The position numbers were made by a program, and so were the translations under genes. Of a stretch of DNA of 64,000 nucleotides, positions 19,019 through 27,673 are shown one piece after another. How positions within the stretch are numbered: position 1 is the first letter of the stretch; every line of letters begins with the position of its first letter. Origin of the DNA: Pseudokordiimonas caeni (lineage in GTDB: Bacteria > Pseudomonadota > Alphaproteobacteria > Sphingomonadales > Kordiimonadaceae). A model generated the notes under the pieces. The model saw nothing but the letters and a program-made list of their open reading frames with translations, did not search any database and was not told the origin of the DNA. The DNA is taken from contig NZ_JAPPRR010000002.1 of the NCBI RefSeq assembly GCF_026719705.1, positions 435,091-499,090 on the forward strand. The letters are read 5' to 3'.

Positions 19019-19723
19019 TCAGGCCATTGTGTTTCGGCTGGCACCACGGCGGCGGGCGAAGCCGATGCTGGCACCGAAGCCGAGGATCACCATGAGCCAG
19101 GTCGAGGGCTCCGGGATACCAGCGACAAGACTGCCACCCGGGATGTTCGCGACCGGATCGATATATTCCACATTCATCGAAAGGATGCGGAACGTGTCGT
19201 TCTGGCTGATCGCACCAAAGGCCAGCTGATCGGTCACCCAGCCGCCATCGAAGGTGAAGGTCGACCGGTTATGGTGCGAACCGCTGAGGCCGAATTCGCC
19301 GACCAGGCTGTTGTCATCGCCGAACAGGCGAAAATCATCAGAATTATCGGCATTGCCGAACACAACGCTGACGATCCGCACGGCTTCGCTGAAATTGAAG
19401 ACAAGCACATCATCGGTGCCATTGCCATCAATCCAGCCATTGTCGTTCTTGCCAAGCGACACGCCAAGGCCGTCACCGGAACGGGTCACCTCGGCATAAT
19501 CCCAGTAACCGCTGTGATGGTTTTTCTGCACCCATTCCCACGGGGTGACAGAACCATTCTTATACTGGCCGGCGGTGACGGTGAGGTTCACATCACCCGA
19601 CGAATAATCATAGCTGTAGGCACTGCCCGACCCGCCTGAGAAATCGAACGTAACCGCAGCGCTTGCCGGAACACTGGCAAGGGCGAGAGCCCCAACAACT
19701 GCATACGAAAACGCCTTCAACAT
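19019..19723 (-). CDS. PEP-CTERM sorting-domain protein (secreted)
   Basis: A 234-residue exported protein. An N-terminal signal peptide ends near ASA, followed by a Ser/Gly/Tyr-rich beta-type body (about 25-200). The C-terminal sorting signal is IPEPSTWLMVILGFG followed by an Arg-rich tail. The PEP motif, Trp and hydrophobic helix match the alphaproteobacterial PEPxxWA-CTERM class cut by exosortase. The ATG at 19723 has an AGGGAG site; upstream in-frame codons would spoil the signal peptide. No exosortase is encoded in the window. Probably surface or biofilm matrix material. Confidence 0.88.
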   Translation of the reverse strand: MLKAFSYAVVGALALASVPASAAVTFDFSGGSGSAYSYDYSSGDVNLTVTAGQYKNGSVTPWEWVQKNHHSGYWDYAEVTRSGDGLGVSLGKNDNGWIDGNGTDDVLVFNFSEAVRIVSVVFGNADNSDDFRLFGDDNSLVGEFGLSGSHHNRSTFTFDGGWVTDQLAFGAISQNDTFRILSMNVEYIDPVANIPGGSLVAGIPEPSTWLMVILGFGASIGFARRRGASRNTMA

Positions 19724-19823
19724 CTTGTCTCTCCCTGAGGACATTGGTGTCCTGATTCGAGACAAGTCTCTCAAATGCCGATAAAATCATTGCTAAGGAT
19801 TGGCTTCAATTTTAGGCAAATTG

Positions 19824-19850
19824 AAAAAGGGGCAGAAACCCTGCCCCTTT
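19824..19850 (-). terminator. Intrinsic terminator of the M20 amidohydrolase gene
   Basis: A perfect 10-bp stem AAAGGGGCAG/CTGCCCCTTT with a 5-base loop at 19826-19850. On the minus strand it is followed by TTTTTC. It begins 28 bases after the amidohydrolase stop. Confidence 0.85.
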
Positions 19851-19878
19851 ACGATATTGTTGCGATTTGACGCGCCGG

Positions 19879-21198
19879 CTATTTCTTCGGCATCAGGTCC
19901 AGAAGGGCCGTGACTGTCGCTTCCACACCGCGACGCACCGCCGGTTCGGGCGATACCTTGAAGAGCGGCGAATGGTGGCTCGGCACAGGCTCCCCACCTG
20001 CTGCTGCGCGCTCGAAATCTTCCTTGGGCGTGCCGCCGATCTGGAAATAGACGCTCGGGATGGCCGGATCAGTGGTGAAGAAGGGGAAGTCTTCCGCCCC
20101 CATATTGTCTTTCGGCTTGTTGCCTACCATCTCGGGGCCGAACTCCGAGGTCCAGAGCTTGCGCAGGCGCTGGGCGAGTTCCGGGTTGTTCATGGTGGGC
20201 GGGGTCGATTCCACCGCAAGCCGCACGGTCGGCAACAGGTCCTCGGGCAGGCCATTGGCACGGCCGATGCCTTCCGCGATATTCACGATACCATCAAACA
20301 GCTTCTTGCGGGTTTCGGGATTATCCGACCGCACGCTGAGGCCAAGCTCGGCATGATCGGAAATGATATTGGCCTTGGTGCCCGCCTGGAACAGGCCAAC
20401 GGTCACCACGCCCGGCTCGTAGGGCCCGAGCGTGCGGGAGACGAGGGTCTGCAGTGCCATCACGATCTCGGAAGCGATCACCACCGGATCCTTCCCGTGG
20501 TGCGGGGCCGCACCGTGTGCACCGATGCCATGGACGGTGATTTCAACCGTATCGGAGCCCGAATAGGGCGAGGCGTCGGACACGTCGATATAGCCGGCCT
20601 CGTAACCCGAAGCCACATGGAAGGCGAGCGCCATATCCGGCTTACCGAAGGTTTTATAGATGCCCGCATCCATCATCGCGCGGGCGCCGCCAACTACCTC
20701 CTCAGCGGGCTGGCCGATCAGCATCAGGGTGCCCGACCATTTGTCCTTCATGGCTGCCATGCGGCGCGCGGTGCCAATGAGCGACGTGACATGCACATCG
20801 TGCCCGCAGGCATGCATCACCGGCATCAGGTTGCCGTTACGGTCTTCCTGCGTGGCTTTGGAGGCATAGGCGAGGCCCGATTTTTCCTCAACCGGCAGGC
20901 CGTCCATATCCGCACGCATCATCACCATGGGGCCGTCGCCGTTTTTCATGATGGCAACCACGCCCGTGCCGCCGATTCCGGTCGTGACCTTGAAGCCCGC
21001 TGCCTTCAGTTCGGCTGCCAGTTTCTTTGCGGTTTCATGTTCCACGAAGGAAAGCTCGGGATTGGCGTGGAAATCCTTGAACAGGGCATCGAGATGCTTG
21101 TCATAGTCGGCTTTCACAGCCTCAGTCAGCGCGTCGTCGGCATGGATTGCCGGTGCGGCCATCATCAGGCCGAGCGCCAGTGCGATGGTGCGTTTCAT
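19879..21198 (-). CDS. Secreted M20 family amidohydrolase / metallopeptidase
   Basis: A 439-residue zinc hydrolase of the IAA-amino-acid hydrolase / carboxypeptidase type. A cleavable signal peptide (MKRTIALALGLMMAAPAIHA) sends it to the periplasm. The metal ligands are visible in MHACGHDVHV (about residue 128), the GQPAEE glutamates (about 165) and the terminal HHSPLF histidine. The dimerisation domain lies between. It likely cleaves N-acyl or peptide bonds outside the cytoplasm; the substrate is not evident. Monocistronic with its own terminator. Confidence 0.9.
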   Translation of the reverse strand: MKRTIALALGLMMAAPAIHADDALTEAVKADYDKHLDALFKDFHANPELSFVEHETAKKLAAELKAAGFKVTTGIGGTGVVAIMKNGDGPMVMMRADMDGLPVEEKSGLAYASKATQEDRNGNLMPVMHACGHDVHVTSLIGTARRMAAMKDKWSGTLMLIGQPAEEVVGGARAMMDAGIYKTFGKPDMALAFHVASGYEAGYIDVSDASPYSGSDTVEITVHGIGAHGAAPHHGKDPVVIASEIVMALQTLVSRTLGPYEPGVVTVGLFQAGTKANIISDHAELGLSVRSDNPETRKKLFDGIVNIAEGIGRANGLPEDLLPTVRLAVESTPPTMNNPELAQRLRKLWTSEFGPEMVGNKPKDNMGAEDFPFFTTDPAIPSVYFQIGGTPKEDFERAAAGGEPVPSHHSPLFKVSPEPAVRRGVEATVTALLDLMPKK

Positions 21199-21277
21199 GG
21201 ATAGTCCCCCACTGAAATATGTTGCCGGGCGAGCCTAGCACAGAAATCGGCGCTGCCAACCCAAAGGGTCTATAACT

Positions 21278-21820
21278 TTAGAAAGAAGCGAGCAGCGTTT
21301 GGGTAGTCGCAACCGCCGCATAGTCCGCTGCCAAGTGGGCAAGGGTGAGGGCCTGTACGTCCTCGGCGGGCCAGACCCTGCCGCCAAGGTCTGTCACATC
21401 GGTGGCGGCCGTTGCATCGGAAACGACAGTCACGTTGAAACCAAGGCTTGCTGCCATCCGGGCACTCGTGTCCACCGAATGCTGCGTCAGGACGCCGGCA
21501 ATGACGAGCGCCGCAACGCCGTTTGCTTTCAACAGCGCTTCAAGCCCGGTGCCCACAAAAGCATTGTTGGTGTTTTTTCCAAACACGGTTTCACTGCCGA
21601 GCGGCATCACCTCATCCTTGAAGGCATGGAGCGCCTGACCGGGCCGGTAAGGCGACACGGGATCAATACTGTCGTGCCGGATATGAATCACCGGCCAGCC
21701 TTTGGCGCGCCAAGCAGCCAGCAGCCGGGCAATGTTCGCTTCAGCATGCGGGTTACCGCGCCGCCCCCATTTCGGATGGTCGATCGCCTTCTGCACATCG
21801 ATCAGGATCAGCGCATTCAT
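21278..21820 (-). CDS. Isochorismatase-fold hydrolase-like protein lacking the catalytic cysteine
   Basis: A 180-residue protein of the isochorismatase/nicotinamidase-like fold, starting MNALILIDVQ with the conserved Asp. Lys is present in FGKNTNNAF. At the usual Cys position the sequence reads GVLTQHSVDTSAR, so the nucleophile Cys is Ser (codon TCG). It may be inactive, use Ser, or act on a substrate like isochorismate where Cys is not needed. The ATG at 21820 is preferred because AAAGGG lies nine bases upstream; an ATG at 21826 is also open. Confidence 0.85.
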   Translation of the reverse strand: MNALILIDVQKAIDHPKWGRRGNPHAEANIARLLAAWRAKGWPVIHIRHDSIDPVSPYRPGQALHAFKDEVMPLGSETVFGKNTNNAFVGTGLEALLKANGVAALVIAGVLTQHSVDTSARMAASLGFNVTVVSDATAATDVTDLGGRVWPAEDVQALTLAHLAADYAAVATTQTLLASF

Positions 21821-21840
21821 CAACATAACCCTTTAAACGA

Positions 21841-21867
21841 TAAGGGGCCCGATCATCGGACCCCTTA
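21841..21867 (-). terminator. Terminator-like hairpin after rho
   Basis: TAAGGGG...CCCCTTA enclosing CCGAT/ATCGG gives a long near-perfect stem 28 bases beyond the rho stop. No strong T run follows, so termination would be weak or aided by Rho itself. Confidence 0.5.
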
Positions 21868-21894
21868 GCTGACTGTCAATTTCCAGAATTGAAC

Positions 21895-23151
21895 CTAGTT
21901 GTTCATCTGCTGGAAGAATTCGTCGTTGTTCTTGGCATCCTTGAGCTTGGCAAGCAGGAATTCCATCGCGTCCACGGTGCCCATGGGCGTGAGGATACGG
22001 CGAAGGACCCACATTTTGGCGAGCACACCCTGATCGACGAGCAGCTCTTCTTTCCGGGTGCCGGATTTGAGGATATCAATCGCCGGGAAGACGCGCTTGT
22101 CGGCCACTTTGCGGTCGAGCACAATTTCGCTGTTACCGGTGCCCTTGAATTCCTCGAAGATCACTTCGTCCATACGGCTGCCGGTATCGATGAGTGCGGT
22201 TGCGATGATCGAAAGCGAGCCGCCTTCCTCGATATTCCTTGCCGCACCGAAGAAGCGCTTGGGGCGCTGCAGGGCGTTCGCGTCCACACCACCCGTCAGC
22301 ACCTTGCCGGATGACGGCACCACGGTGTTGTAGGCGCGGGCAAGGCGGGTGATCGAATCCAGAAGGATGATCACATCCTTGCCATGTTCCACCAGCCGCT
22401 TGGCTTTTTCGATCACCATTTCGGCAACCTGGACGTGGCGGGCAGCGGGCTCGTCGAAGGTCGAGGAAACGACCTCGCCATTCACGCTGCGCTGCATGTC
22501 CGTCACTTCCTCGGGGCGTTCGTCGATCAGAAGAACGATCAGGAAGCATTCCGGATGATTGCGGGTGATCGACTGGGCGATATTCTGCAGGAGAACGGTT
22601 TTACCGGTGCGCGGCGGCGCCACGATGAGCGCGCGCTGGCCCTTGCCGATGGGGGCTACAAGATCGATGACCCGCGGGCTCTTGTCCTTCACGGTCGGAT
22701 CGTTGGGGTCAAGCTTCAGGCGCTCGTCCGGGTAAAGCGGCGTCAGGTTGTCGAAGTGAACCTTGTGACGGGCTTTTTCCGGCTCCTCAAAATTGATCGC
22801 CGAAACTTTCAGAAGCGCGAAATAGCGTTCGCCGTCCTTCGGCGCGCGGATCTGGCCTTCGACCGTGTCACCGGTCCGGAGGCCGAAACGCCGCACCTGC
22901 GATGGGCTCACATAGATGTCGTCGGGACCGGGCAGATAGTTTGCCTCGGGACTCCGAAGGAAGCCGAAGCCATCCGAGAGGATCTCGATCACGCCGCCGC
23001 CCATGATTTCGACCTCGTCCTCAGCCAGTTGCTTGAGGATGGCGAACATCATGTCCTGCTTGCGCATCGATGATGCGTTTTCAACGCCGACCTCTTCGGC
23101 AAGCGAGAGAAGGTCTGCGGGTGATTTCTTCTTAAGATCCTGAAGATGCAT
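21895..23151 (-). CDS. rho: Transcription termination factor Rho
   Basis: Hexameric RNA helicase that ends untranslated transcripts. The 418-residue protein has the N-terminal RNA-binding domain (about 50-125, with the SDGFGFLRS primary site), Walker A APPRTGKT near 180 and the [13 protein letters not shown]-loop/Walker B region. Length is standard and there is no insertion domain. It sits in the conserved alphaproteobacterial order rho, hemJ, hemE, oriC. A leader of nearly 200 bases separates it from a candidate promoter, as expected for an autoregulated gene. Confidence 0.98.
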   Translation of the reverse strand: MHLQDLKKKSPADLLSLAEEVGVENASSMRKQDMMFAILKQLAEDEVEIMGGGVIEILSDGFGFLRSPEANYLPGPDDIYVSPSQVRRFGLRTGDTVEGQIRAPKDGERYFALLKVSAINFEEPEKARHKVHFDNLTPLYPDERLKLDPNDPTVKDKSPRVIDLVAPIGKGQRALIVAPPRTGKTVLLQNIAQSITRNHPECFLIVLLIDERPEEVTDMQRSVNGEVVSSTFDEPAARHVQVAEMVIEKAKRLVEHGKDVIILLDSITRLARAYNTVVPSSGKVLTGGVDANALQRPKRFFGAARNIEEGGSLSIIATALIDTGSRMDEVIFEEFKGTGNSEIVLDRKVADKRVFPAIDILKSGTRKEELLVDQGVLAKMWVLRRILTPMGTVDAMEFLLAKLKDAKNNDEFFQQMNN

Positions 23152-23341
23152 GGGATCGTCCGATATCGCTGGGATTGGCAGGTCTGGATCCGGGCGTTTG
23201 TCCTGGGGCTCGATGGCTCGAATATTCAGAACATTCCGTTGTGCGGCCGCTCGGTCAGATTACGATGGACAGAGATGGATTGGCCGGGAAACGGGGCGGA
23301 TAGTCAGAGGTGGCACCGGATGAAGACATTTCCGATGTGAG

Positions 23342-23372
23342 ATAAAGCTAGCATGACCCACCTAGCTGTCAA
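23342..23372 (-). promoter_or_regulatory. Candidate promoter of rho with a long leader
   Basis: A perfect TTGACA (-35) at 23372-23367 on the minus strand is followed after 19 bases by CTTTAT at 23347-23342. The -10 is poor, so the exact start is uncertain. The resulting leader to the rho ATG is about 185 bases. I see no ORF or riboswitch in 23152-23396 apart from this. Confidence 0.4.
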
Positions 23373-23396
23373 GCAATTTGGAAACCGGGCCTGTCG

Positions 23397-23846
23397 TCAG
23401 AAGGGGCGAACGATCACCATGATCACCGCGATGATGATGACGAAGGCCGGTATCTCGTTGACCATGCGGAAGAAACGGCTGTCGTGATGGCGTATCCCGA
23501 CCGCCGCCTGCTTGCGCCAGCGGGCCACAAACACCTGAAAAATCGTGAGCGCGATTACCGCCCCTAGTTTCACATAAAGCCAGATGCCGGCATCGAAGCC
23601 GATATTGAGGATCAGGAGGATGCCGAAGGTCCAGGCCGCGTGCATAGCGGGGCCAAGGATGATTTTGGCGAGCTTGGCTTCCCGCTCGATCCAGCGCGCA
23701 TCCTCGCTGCCGCCAGCGGGGTAATCCATATGATGAGCAAGATACCGCGGCATCAGGAAAAGTCCGGCCATCCAGAAGATAACGCTGATCACATGCAGCG
23801 CCTTCACCCAGAGGTAAAAATCACCCAGAAAGCCTTCGATTCCCAT
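23397..23846 (-). CDS. hemJ: Protoporphyrinogen oxidase HemJ
   Basis: Membrane enzyme converting protoporphyrinogen IX to protoporphyrin IX (UPF0093). The 149-residue protein has four hydrophobic helices and the family motif LHVISVIFWMAGLF with the conserved His at residue 18, plus a second conserved region around LGPAMHAAW. It lies 15 bases downstream of hemE, so two late heme-synthesis enzymes are co-transcribed next to the origin. Confidence 0.93.
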   Translation of the reverse strand: MGIEGFLGDFYLWVKALHVISVIFWMAGLFLMPRYLAHHMDYPAGGSEDARWIEREAKLAKIILGPAMHAAWTFGILLILNIGFDAGIWLYVKLGAVIALTIFQVFVARWRKQAAVGIRHHDSRFFRMVNEIPAFVIIIAVIMVIVRPF

Positions 23847-23861
23847 GGCTCTGCGCCTCCC

Positions 23862-24890
23862 TTACCGCCGGAAAGTCTTGATGGTCTTGGCGAGCTCAGC
23901 CACATGCTCGGGATTGGTTTGCGGCACGAAACCATGGCCGAGGTTGAAGACATGCGCACCCCCTGCAAGCCCTTCCAGGATGCGCAGCGTTTCGGCCACC
24001 ATACCACCGCCACCTGCCACCACATGCCAGGGATCGAGGTTGCCCTGCACCGGCACCATATTCTGGATATCGCGGCCGATTTTCAGCGATACGCCGGTGT
24101 CCAGCGACACGGCATTCACACCGGTTTCACGGACATATTTTTTGTAAAGGCTGCCGGCAAGGCGGGGGAAACCGATGATCGGCACTTCCTTGTGCTTGGC
24201 CCGGATGCGCGAAACGATGGCGCGGGTCGGCTCGATCACCCAATTGTCGAAGGCGGGCTCAGGGAGCGCCGCCGACCAGCTGTCAAAAATCTGCACGGCA
24301 TCGGCGCCGGCATCGATCTGCGCGATCAGATATTCGCTCGTGGCCTCAACAAGCATATCAAGAAGCCGCCCGAAAAGGCCGGGTTTCGAGTACCCGAGAA
24401 GCCGCGCGGCCCCGTGATCCTTGCTGCCCGATCCTTCAACCATATAGGTCGCGACTGTCCACGGCGCCCCGGCAAACCCGAGTAGCGTCACCTCGTCCGG
24501 CAACTCTTTCCGCAGGCGCCTGACGGTTTCGTAAACAGCACCGACCTTTTCATGAAAGCCCGTCATGCCGATCTTGGAGAAGGTGGCTTCGTCATTGACC
24601 GGCGTGAGGCGAGGTCCGTGGCCTGTCTCGAACCATACCTGCTGACCCAATCCGTCGGGTACGACAAGAATGTCGGCAAAGAGGATCGCGCCGTCCATGC
24701 CATAGCGGCGGATCGGCTGCAGGGTCACTTCGGTTGCAAGGTCGGGGCTATAGCAGAAATCCATGAAGGATTTCGATTTCGCCCGGGTTTCCAGATATTC
24801 AGGGAGATAGCGCCCTGCCTGACGCATGAACCAGAAGGGTACACGGTCGCCCGGATTGTTCTTGAGCGTTTCAAGCAGAAGCCTGGTCAT
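23862..24890 (-). CDS. hemE: Uroporphyrinogen decarboxylase
   Basis: Decarboxylates uroporphyrinogen III to coproporphyrinogen III. The 342-residue protein carries the N-terminal signature PFWFMRQAGRYLPEY and the second signature around GFAGAPWTVATYM. It starts at the left border of oriC and is transcribed away from it, as in Caulobacter. hemJ follows directly. Confidence 0.97.
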   Translation of the reverse strand: MTRLLLETLKNNPGDRVPFWFMRQAGRYLPEYLETRAKSKSFMDFCYSPDLATEVTLQPIRRYGMDGAILFADILVVPDGLGQQVWFETGHGPRLTPVNDEATFSKIGMTGFHEKVGAVYETVRRLRKELPDEVTLLGFAGAPWTVATYMVEGSGSKDHGAARLLGYSKPGLFGRLLDMLVEATSEYLIAQIDAGADAVQIFDSWSAALPEPAFDNWVIEPTRAIVSRIRAKHKEVPIIGFPRLAGSLYKKYVRETGVNAVSLDTGVSLKIGRDIQNMVPVQGNLDPWHVVAGGGGMVAETLRILEGLAGGAHVFNLGHGFVPQTNPEHVAELAKTIKTFRR

Positions 24891-25001
24891 GGTGAAGGGA
24901 CGCCTTTCAATGCGTGTCGAAACTCGGAAACCGGGCGTACCCTATTCAATCTTCTTATATGAATCAAAAATATTGTTGCGGTAGTGGATGCCTGTGAATC
25001 C

Positions 25002-25010
25002 TGTGGATAA
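25002..25010 (-). other. DnaA box, perfect consensus
   Basis: TGTGGATAA, the exact reverse complement of TTATCCACA. It is the first of the dense box cluster next to the AT-rich part of oriC. Confidence 0.92.
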
Positions 25011-25014
25011 ATGT

Positions 25015-25045
25015 TTTTCCACATCTTTATACACAGTTTTCCACA
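25015..25045 (+). other. Cluster of three DnaA boxes
   Basis: TTTTCCACA (25015), TTATACACA (25027) and TTTTCCACA (25037) lie in the same orientation with starts 12 and 10 bases apart, roughly helically phased. Each differs from TTATCCACA by one base. Confidence 0.85.
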
Positions 25046-25281
25046 AGTGGCGGCGGCCATGGAAAATCTGTGGAAAGATCTGCGGATAAACCGGCGTTTA
25101 GACAGGAATTCGGGCGATCGTTAGAATGGGATTGTGGGGAAAAGGCTATTTCCAGCCAGTTTCATTCCCCGGTCATCCCGGTTTTGCCGGCCAGTGGATG
25201 GAAGGCACAAGCACTGGTATAAAGCTGTCGCAAAATGTGGGAATCCGCCCTAGTCTGTTTCTTCATAGTCTGGCCAACAGG

Positions 25282-25290
25282 TTATCCACA
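25282..25290 (+). other. DnaA box, perfect consensus, at the ppsR start
   Basis: TTATCCACA lies 22 bases before the ppsR start codon, 270 bp from the main cluster and in opposite orientation to the perfect box at 25002. DnaA bound here could also repress ppsR. Confidence 0.9.
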
Positions 25291-25311
25291 GCTTATCCCA
25301 GTGAGTTATAC

Positions 25312-26199
25312 ATGAACGATCTGACCGACATGCCGACCGCCCCTTTCCGGGAAGGGGAAAACCCGGGGGAACGGATTTTCCACGTGCATCTGGTGTCGGA
25401 TTCGACCGGCGAGACGCTTGAAGCAACGGTCGGCGCCGCTCTCGTCCAGTTCGAAGGTGTGAGGGTCCAGAAGCATAACTGGCCGCTCATCCGCTCGGCC
25501 ATGCAGATGGAACGGCTGATGGAAGACATCCGCGAGGATCCGGGCCTTGTCATGTACACGCTCGTGAACCCGAAAATCCGGCAGGCGCTGGAAGAAGGCT
25601 GTCAGGCCGCAAACCTGCCGGTCCTGTCGATCCTTGATCCTGTCATCAATCTTCTCGGCACTTATTTCGGCGTGCAGGCGTCTCATAGTGTCGGCAAGCA
25701 GCATATGATGGACGCCAATTATTTCCGCCGGATCGATGCACTCCATTACACAATGGCGCACGACGACGGCCAGATGACGGAAGAATTGTTCGAAGCCGAT
25801 ATCGTGCTTGTCGGTGTGTCTCGGTCCTCGAAAACACCAACCAGCATCTATCTTGCCAACAAGGGCTACAAGACGGCGAACGTGCCGTTTGTGCCGAACG
25901 TGCCGATGCCGGAGGAACTGGACCATCTGAAGGATACATTCGTGATCGGCCTTACCACGAGCCCGGACCGGCTGGTGGCGATCCGCACCAACCGGCTGCG
26001 GTCGCTGCATAAGGATGACGACGGCTGCTATACGGACGAGGAGCATATCAAGACCGAAATCGCCGCCTGCCGCCGCTATTGCAGCGAGCGGGGCTGGCCG
26101 GTCCTTGATGTCACCCGCCGCTCGATCGAGGAATCAGCCGCGGCCATCATCCACAAGTATCACGCCTGGCTGGAGGCCCGCCGCGAGGGCAGCGCATGA
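25312..26199 (+). CDS. PEP synthase/PPDK regulatory kinase-pyrophosphorylase (DUF299)
   Basis: Bifunctional Ser/Thr kinase and phosphotransferase that controls pyruvate phosphate dikinase or PEP synthase. The P-loop GVSRSSKTP lies near residue 168 and the N-terminal FHVHLVSDSTGETLEAT motif is typical. The frame is open from 25126, but residues upstream of 25312 lie in oriC and do not match the family. The ATG at 25312 gives 295 residues. It is the conserved right-hand neighbour of alphaproteobacterial oriC and starts a tightly overlapped operon with maf, aroE, coaE and dnaQ. Confidence 0.93.
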   Translation: MNDLTDMPTAPFREGENPGERIFHVHLVSDSTGETLEATVGAALVQFEGVRVQKHNWPLIRSAMQMERLMEDIREDPGLVMYTLVNPKIRQALEEGCQAANLPVLSILDPVINLLGTYFGVQASHSVGKQHMMDANYFRRIDALHYTMAHDDGQMTEELFEADIVLVGVSRSSKTPTSIYLANKGYKTANVPFVPNVPMPEELDHLKDTFVIGLTTSPDRLVAIRTNRLRSLHKDDDGCYTDEEHIKTEIAACRRYCSERGWPVLDVTRRSIEESAAAIIHKYHAWLEARREGSA

Positions 26200-26801
26200 G
26201 TGATGTGAGGGGGGTTATCCTGGCGACCGGCAGCAAGACTCGCCGGGCCATGTTTGCGGCCGCCGGTCTGGCGGTGGAGGCCGTCCGTCCGCCGGTTGAT
26301 GAAGAAGCCCTGAAGGATTCCCTCATTGCCGAGGGCGCATCACCGCGCGATATCGCTGATGCGCTTGCCGAACTGAAGGCGGTTGCCGTATCAGCGCGCT
26401 ATCCGGGTGCGCTTGTGATCGGCGGCGACCAAGTCCTGGTGCTCGGTGACCGGATCATTTCAAAAGCTCTGGACCGCAGAGATGCTGTCGCCAAGCTGAA
26501 GGCGCTGTCGGGCAACCGGCATGAACTGCTTTCAGCGGTGGTCGTGGCGCTCGACGGCCAGCCGATCTGGCGCCATGTGGACAAGGCCCGGCTCGACATG
26601 CGGCCGCTGAGCGATGTTTTCATTGAAGATTATCTCGACCAGATGGGCGACGTTGCTTTTGAAAGTGCCGGCGCCTATCAGCTCGAAGGGCTTGGTGCCC
26701 AGCTTTTCACGCGGGTTGAAGGCGACTATTTCACCGTCCTTGGGCTGCCGCTGTTGCCGCTTCTCGATCTTCTCCGCCGTTACGGACAGGTTCCCTTATG
26801 A
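26196..26801 (+). CDS. maf: Maf family nucleotide pyrophosphatase
   Basis: House-cleaning nucleoside triphosphate pyrophosphatase. The 201-residue protein opens with the family ATGSKTRRAM phosphate-binding motif and has the GGDQVLVLGD acidic motif near residue 73. It overlaps ppsR by four bases (ATGA) and aroE by four bases, so translation is coupled. Substrate class (dTTP/UTP or m7GTP type) cannot be settled by eye. Confidence 0.92.
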   Translation: MSDVRGVILATGSKTRRAMFAAAGLAVEAVRPPVDEEALKDSLIAEGASPRDIADALAELKAVAVSARYPGALVIGGDQVLVLGDRIISKALDRRDAVAKLKALSGNRHELLSAVVVALDGQPIWRHVDKARLDMRPLSDVFIEDYLDQMGDVAFESAGAYQLEGLGAQLFTRVEGDYFTVLGLPLLPLLDLLRRYGQVPL

Positions 26802-27673
26802 GCGACCATGTATCCTTCGTCGATCTTACCTCCAGTGCAGTCACCGGGACGATTGCGGGCGTGATCGGCCATCCGGTTGGCCATTCGCTGTCGCCGAACC
26901 TGCATAATCCGTGGCTTGCCGGCGCGGGTATCGGGGGGCGGTACCGCGCGGTCGATGTGCCGCCCGAGGCCCTTGCCAGTGTGATACCGGCGTTTCGGGA
27001 TCTGGGCCTTCGGGGCTTCAACATAACCGTGCCGCACAAGACGGCGATCATTCCCTATCTTGATGCGCTTGCGCCCGTTGCCCGCCAGATGGGCGCGGTG
27101 AATGTGGTGGCGTTTGATGCAACCGGCAAAGCCACCGGCTATAATACCGATGGCACCGGCTTCATGGCGCACCTGAAGGCCAGCGTCCCTGACTGGCCGG
27201 TGGACCGGCCTGCGCTCGTGATCGGTGCCGGCGGTGCGGCGCGTGCCGCTGTCGTCGGGCTTCTTGGTGAGCCGCTGCCATTTGTGATGATCACGAACCG
27301 CAGTCGCGACAAGGCCGAAGCGATCGCCAGCGAAATCGGCCGGGGCCGGGTCACGGTCGTTGACTGGGCGGACAGGCACGCAGCAGTTGGCGGTGCCGGG
27401 CTTATCGCCAACACCACGTCGCTTGGCATGAAAGGCCAGCCGTCGCTTGAACTTGATCTCGCCGCGGCTGCCGCTGACTGCGTGGTTTACGATATCGTCT
27501 ATCAGCCGCTGATGACCGACCTTTTGACCCGCGCCGAAGCGCGTGGCCTGCGCACAGTCACGGGGCTCGGCATGCTGGTCGAGCAGGCGCGCGCGGCTTT
27601 CCGCATCTGGTTCGGCCAGCTGCCGGATGTACCGGCCGGTCAGGTCGCTGAGCTGGAGGCGCGCTTCAGATGA
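26798..27673 (+). CDS. aroE: Shikimate dehydrogenase
   Basis: NADPH-dependent reduction of 3-dehydroshikimate in aromatic amino-acid synthesis. The 291-residue protein shows the substrate motif [10 protein letters not shown], the catalytic lysine segment GFNITVPHK near residue 77 and the cofactor loop GAGGAARA near 146. Four-base overlaps with maf and coaE place it in the oriC-proximal operon. Confidence 0.96.
   Translation: MSDHVSFVDLTSSAVTGTIAGVIGHPVGHSLSPNLHNPWLAGAGIGGRYRAVDVPPEALASVIPAFRDLGLRGFNITVPHKTAIIPYLDALAPVARQMGAVNVVAFDATGKATGYNTDGTGFMAHLKASVPDWPVDRPALVIGAGGAARAAVVGLLGEPLPFVMITNRSRDKAEAIASEIGRGRVTVVDWADRHAAVGGAGLIANTTSLGMKGQPSLELDLAAAAADCVVYDIVYQPLMTDLLTRAEARGLRTVTGLGMLVEQARAAFRIWFGQLPDVPAGQVAELEARFR

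Larger units (their letters stand above)
24891..25311. other. oriC: Chromosomal replication origin oriC
   Basis: A 421-bp gene-free region between divergent hemE and ppsR, the standard alphaproteobacterial oriC position. It contains two perfect DnaA boxes (25002-25010 and 25282-25290), TTATACACA at 25027-25035, TTTTCCACA at 25015-25023 and 25037-25045, and weaker forms at 25069-25077 and 25081-25089. An AT-rich stretch at about 24942-24978 lies beside the dense cluster and is the likely unwinding element. Three GANTC (CcrM-type) sites occur at 24961, 24996 and 25241. No TTAA-N7-TTAA CtrA sites were seen, unlike Caulobacter. Origin function is inferred from boxes and context. Confidence 0.9.

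Noticed and set aside
23146-23340. 64-codon plus-strand open frame in the rho leader
   Set aside because: Trp/Arg-rich with no ribosome site; overlaps the rho promoter and leader on the other strand.
24891-25311. CtrA binding sites in oriC
   Set aside because: No TTAA-N7-TTAA pattern or TTAAC half-site was found.
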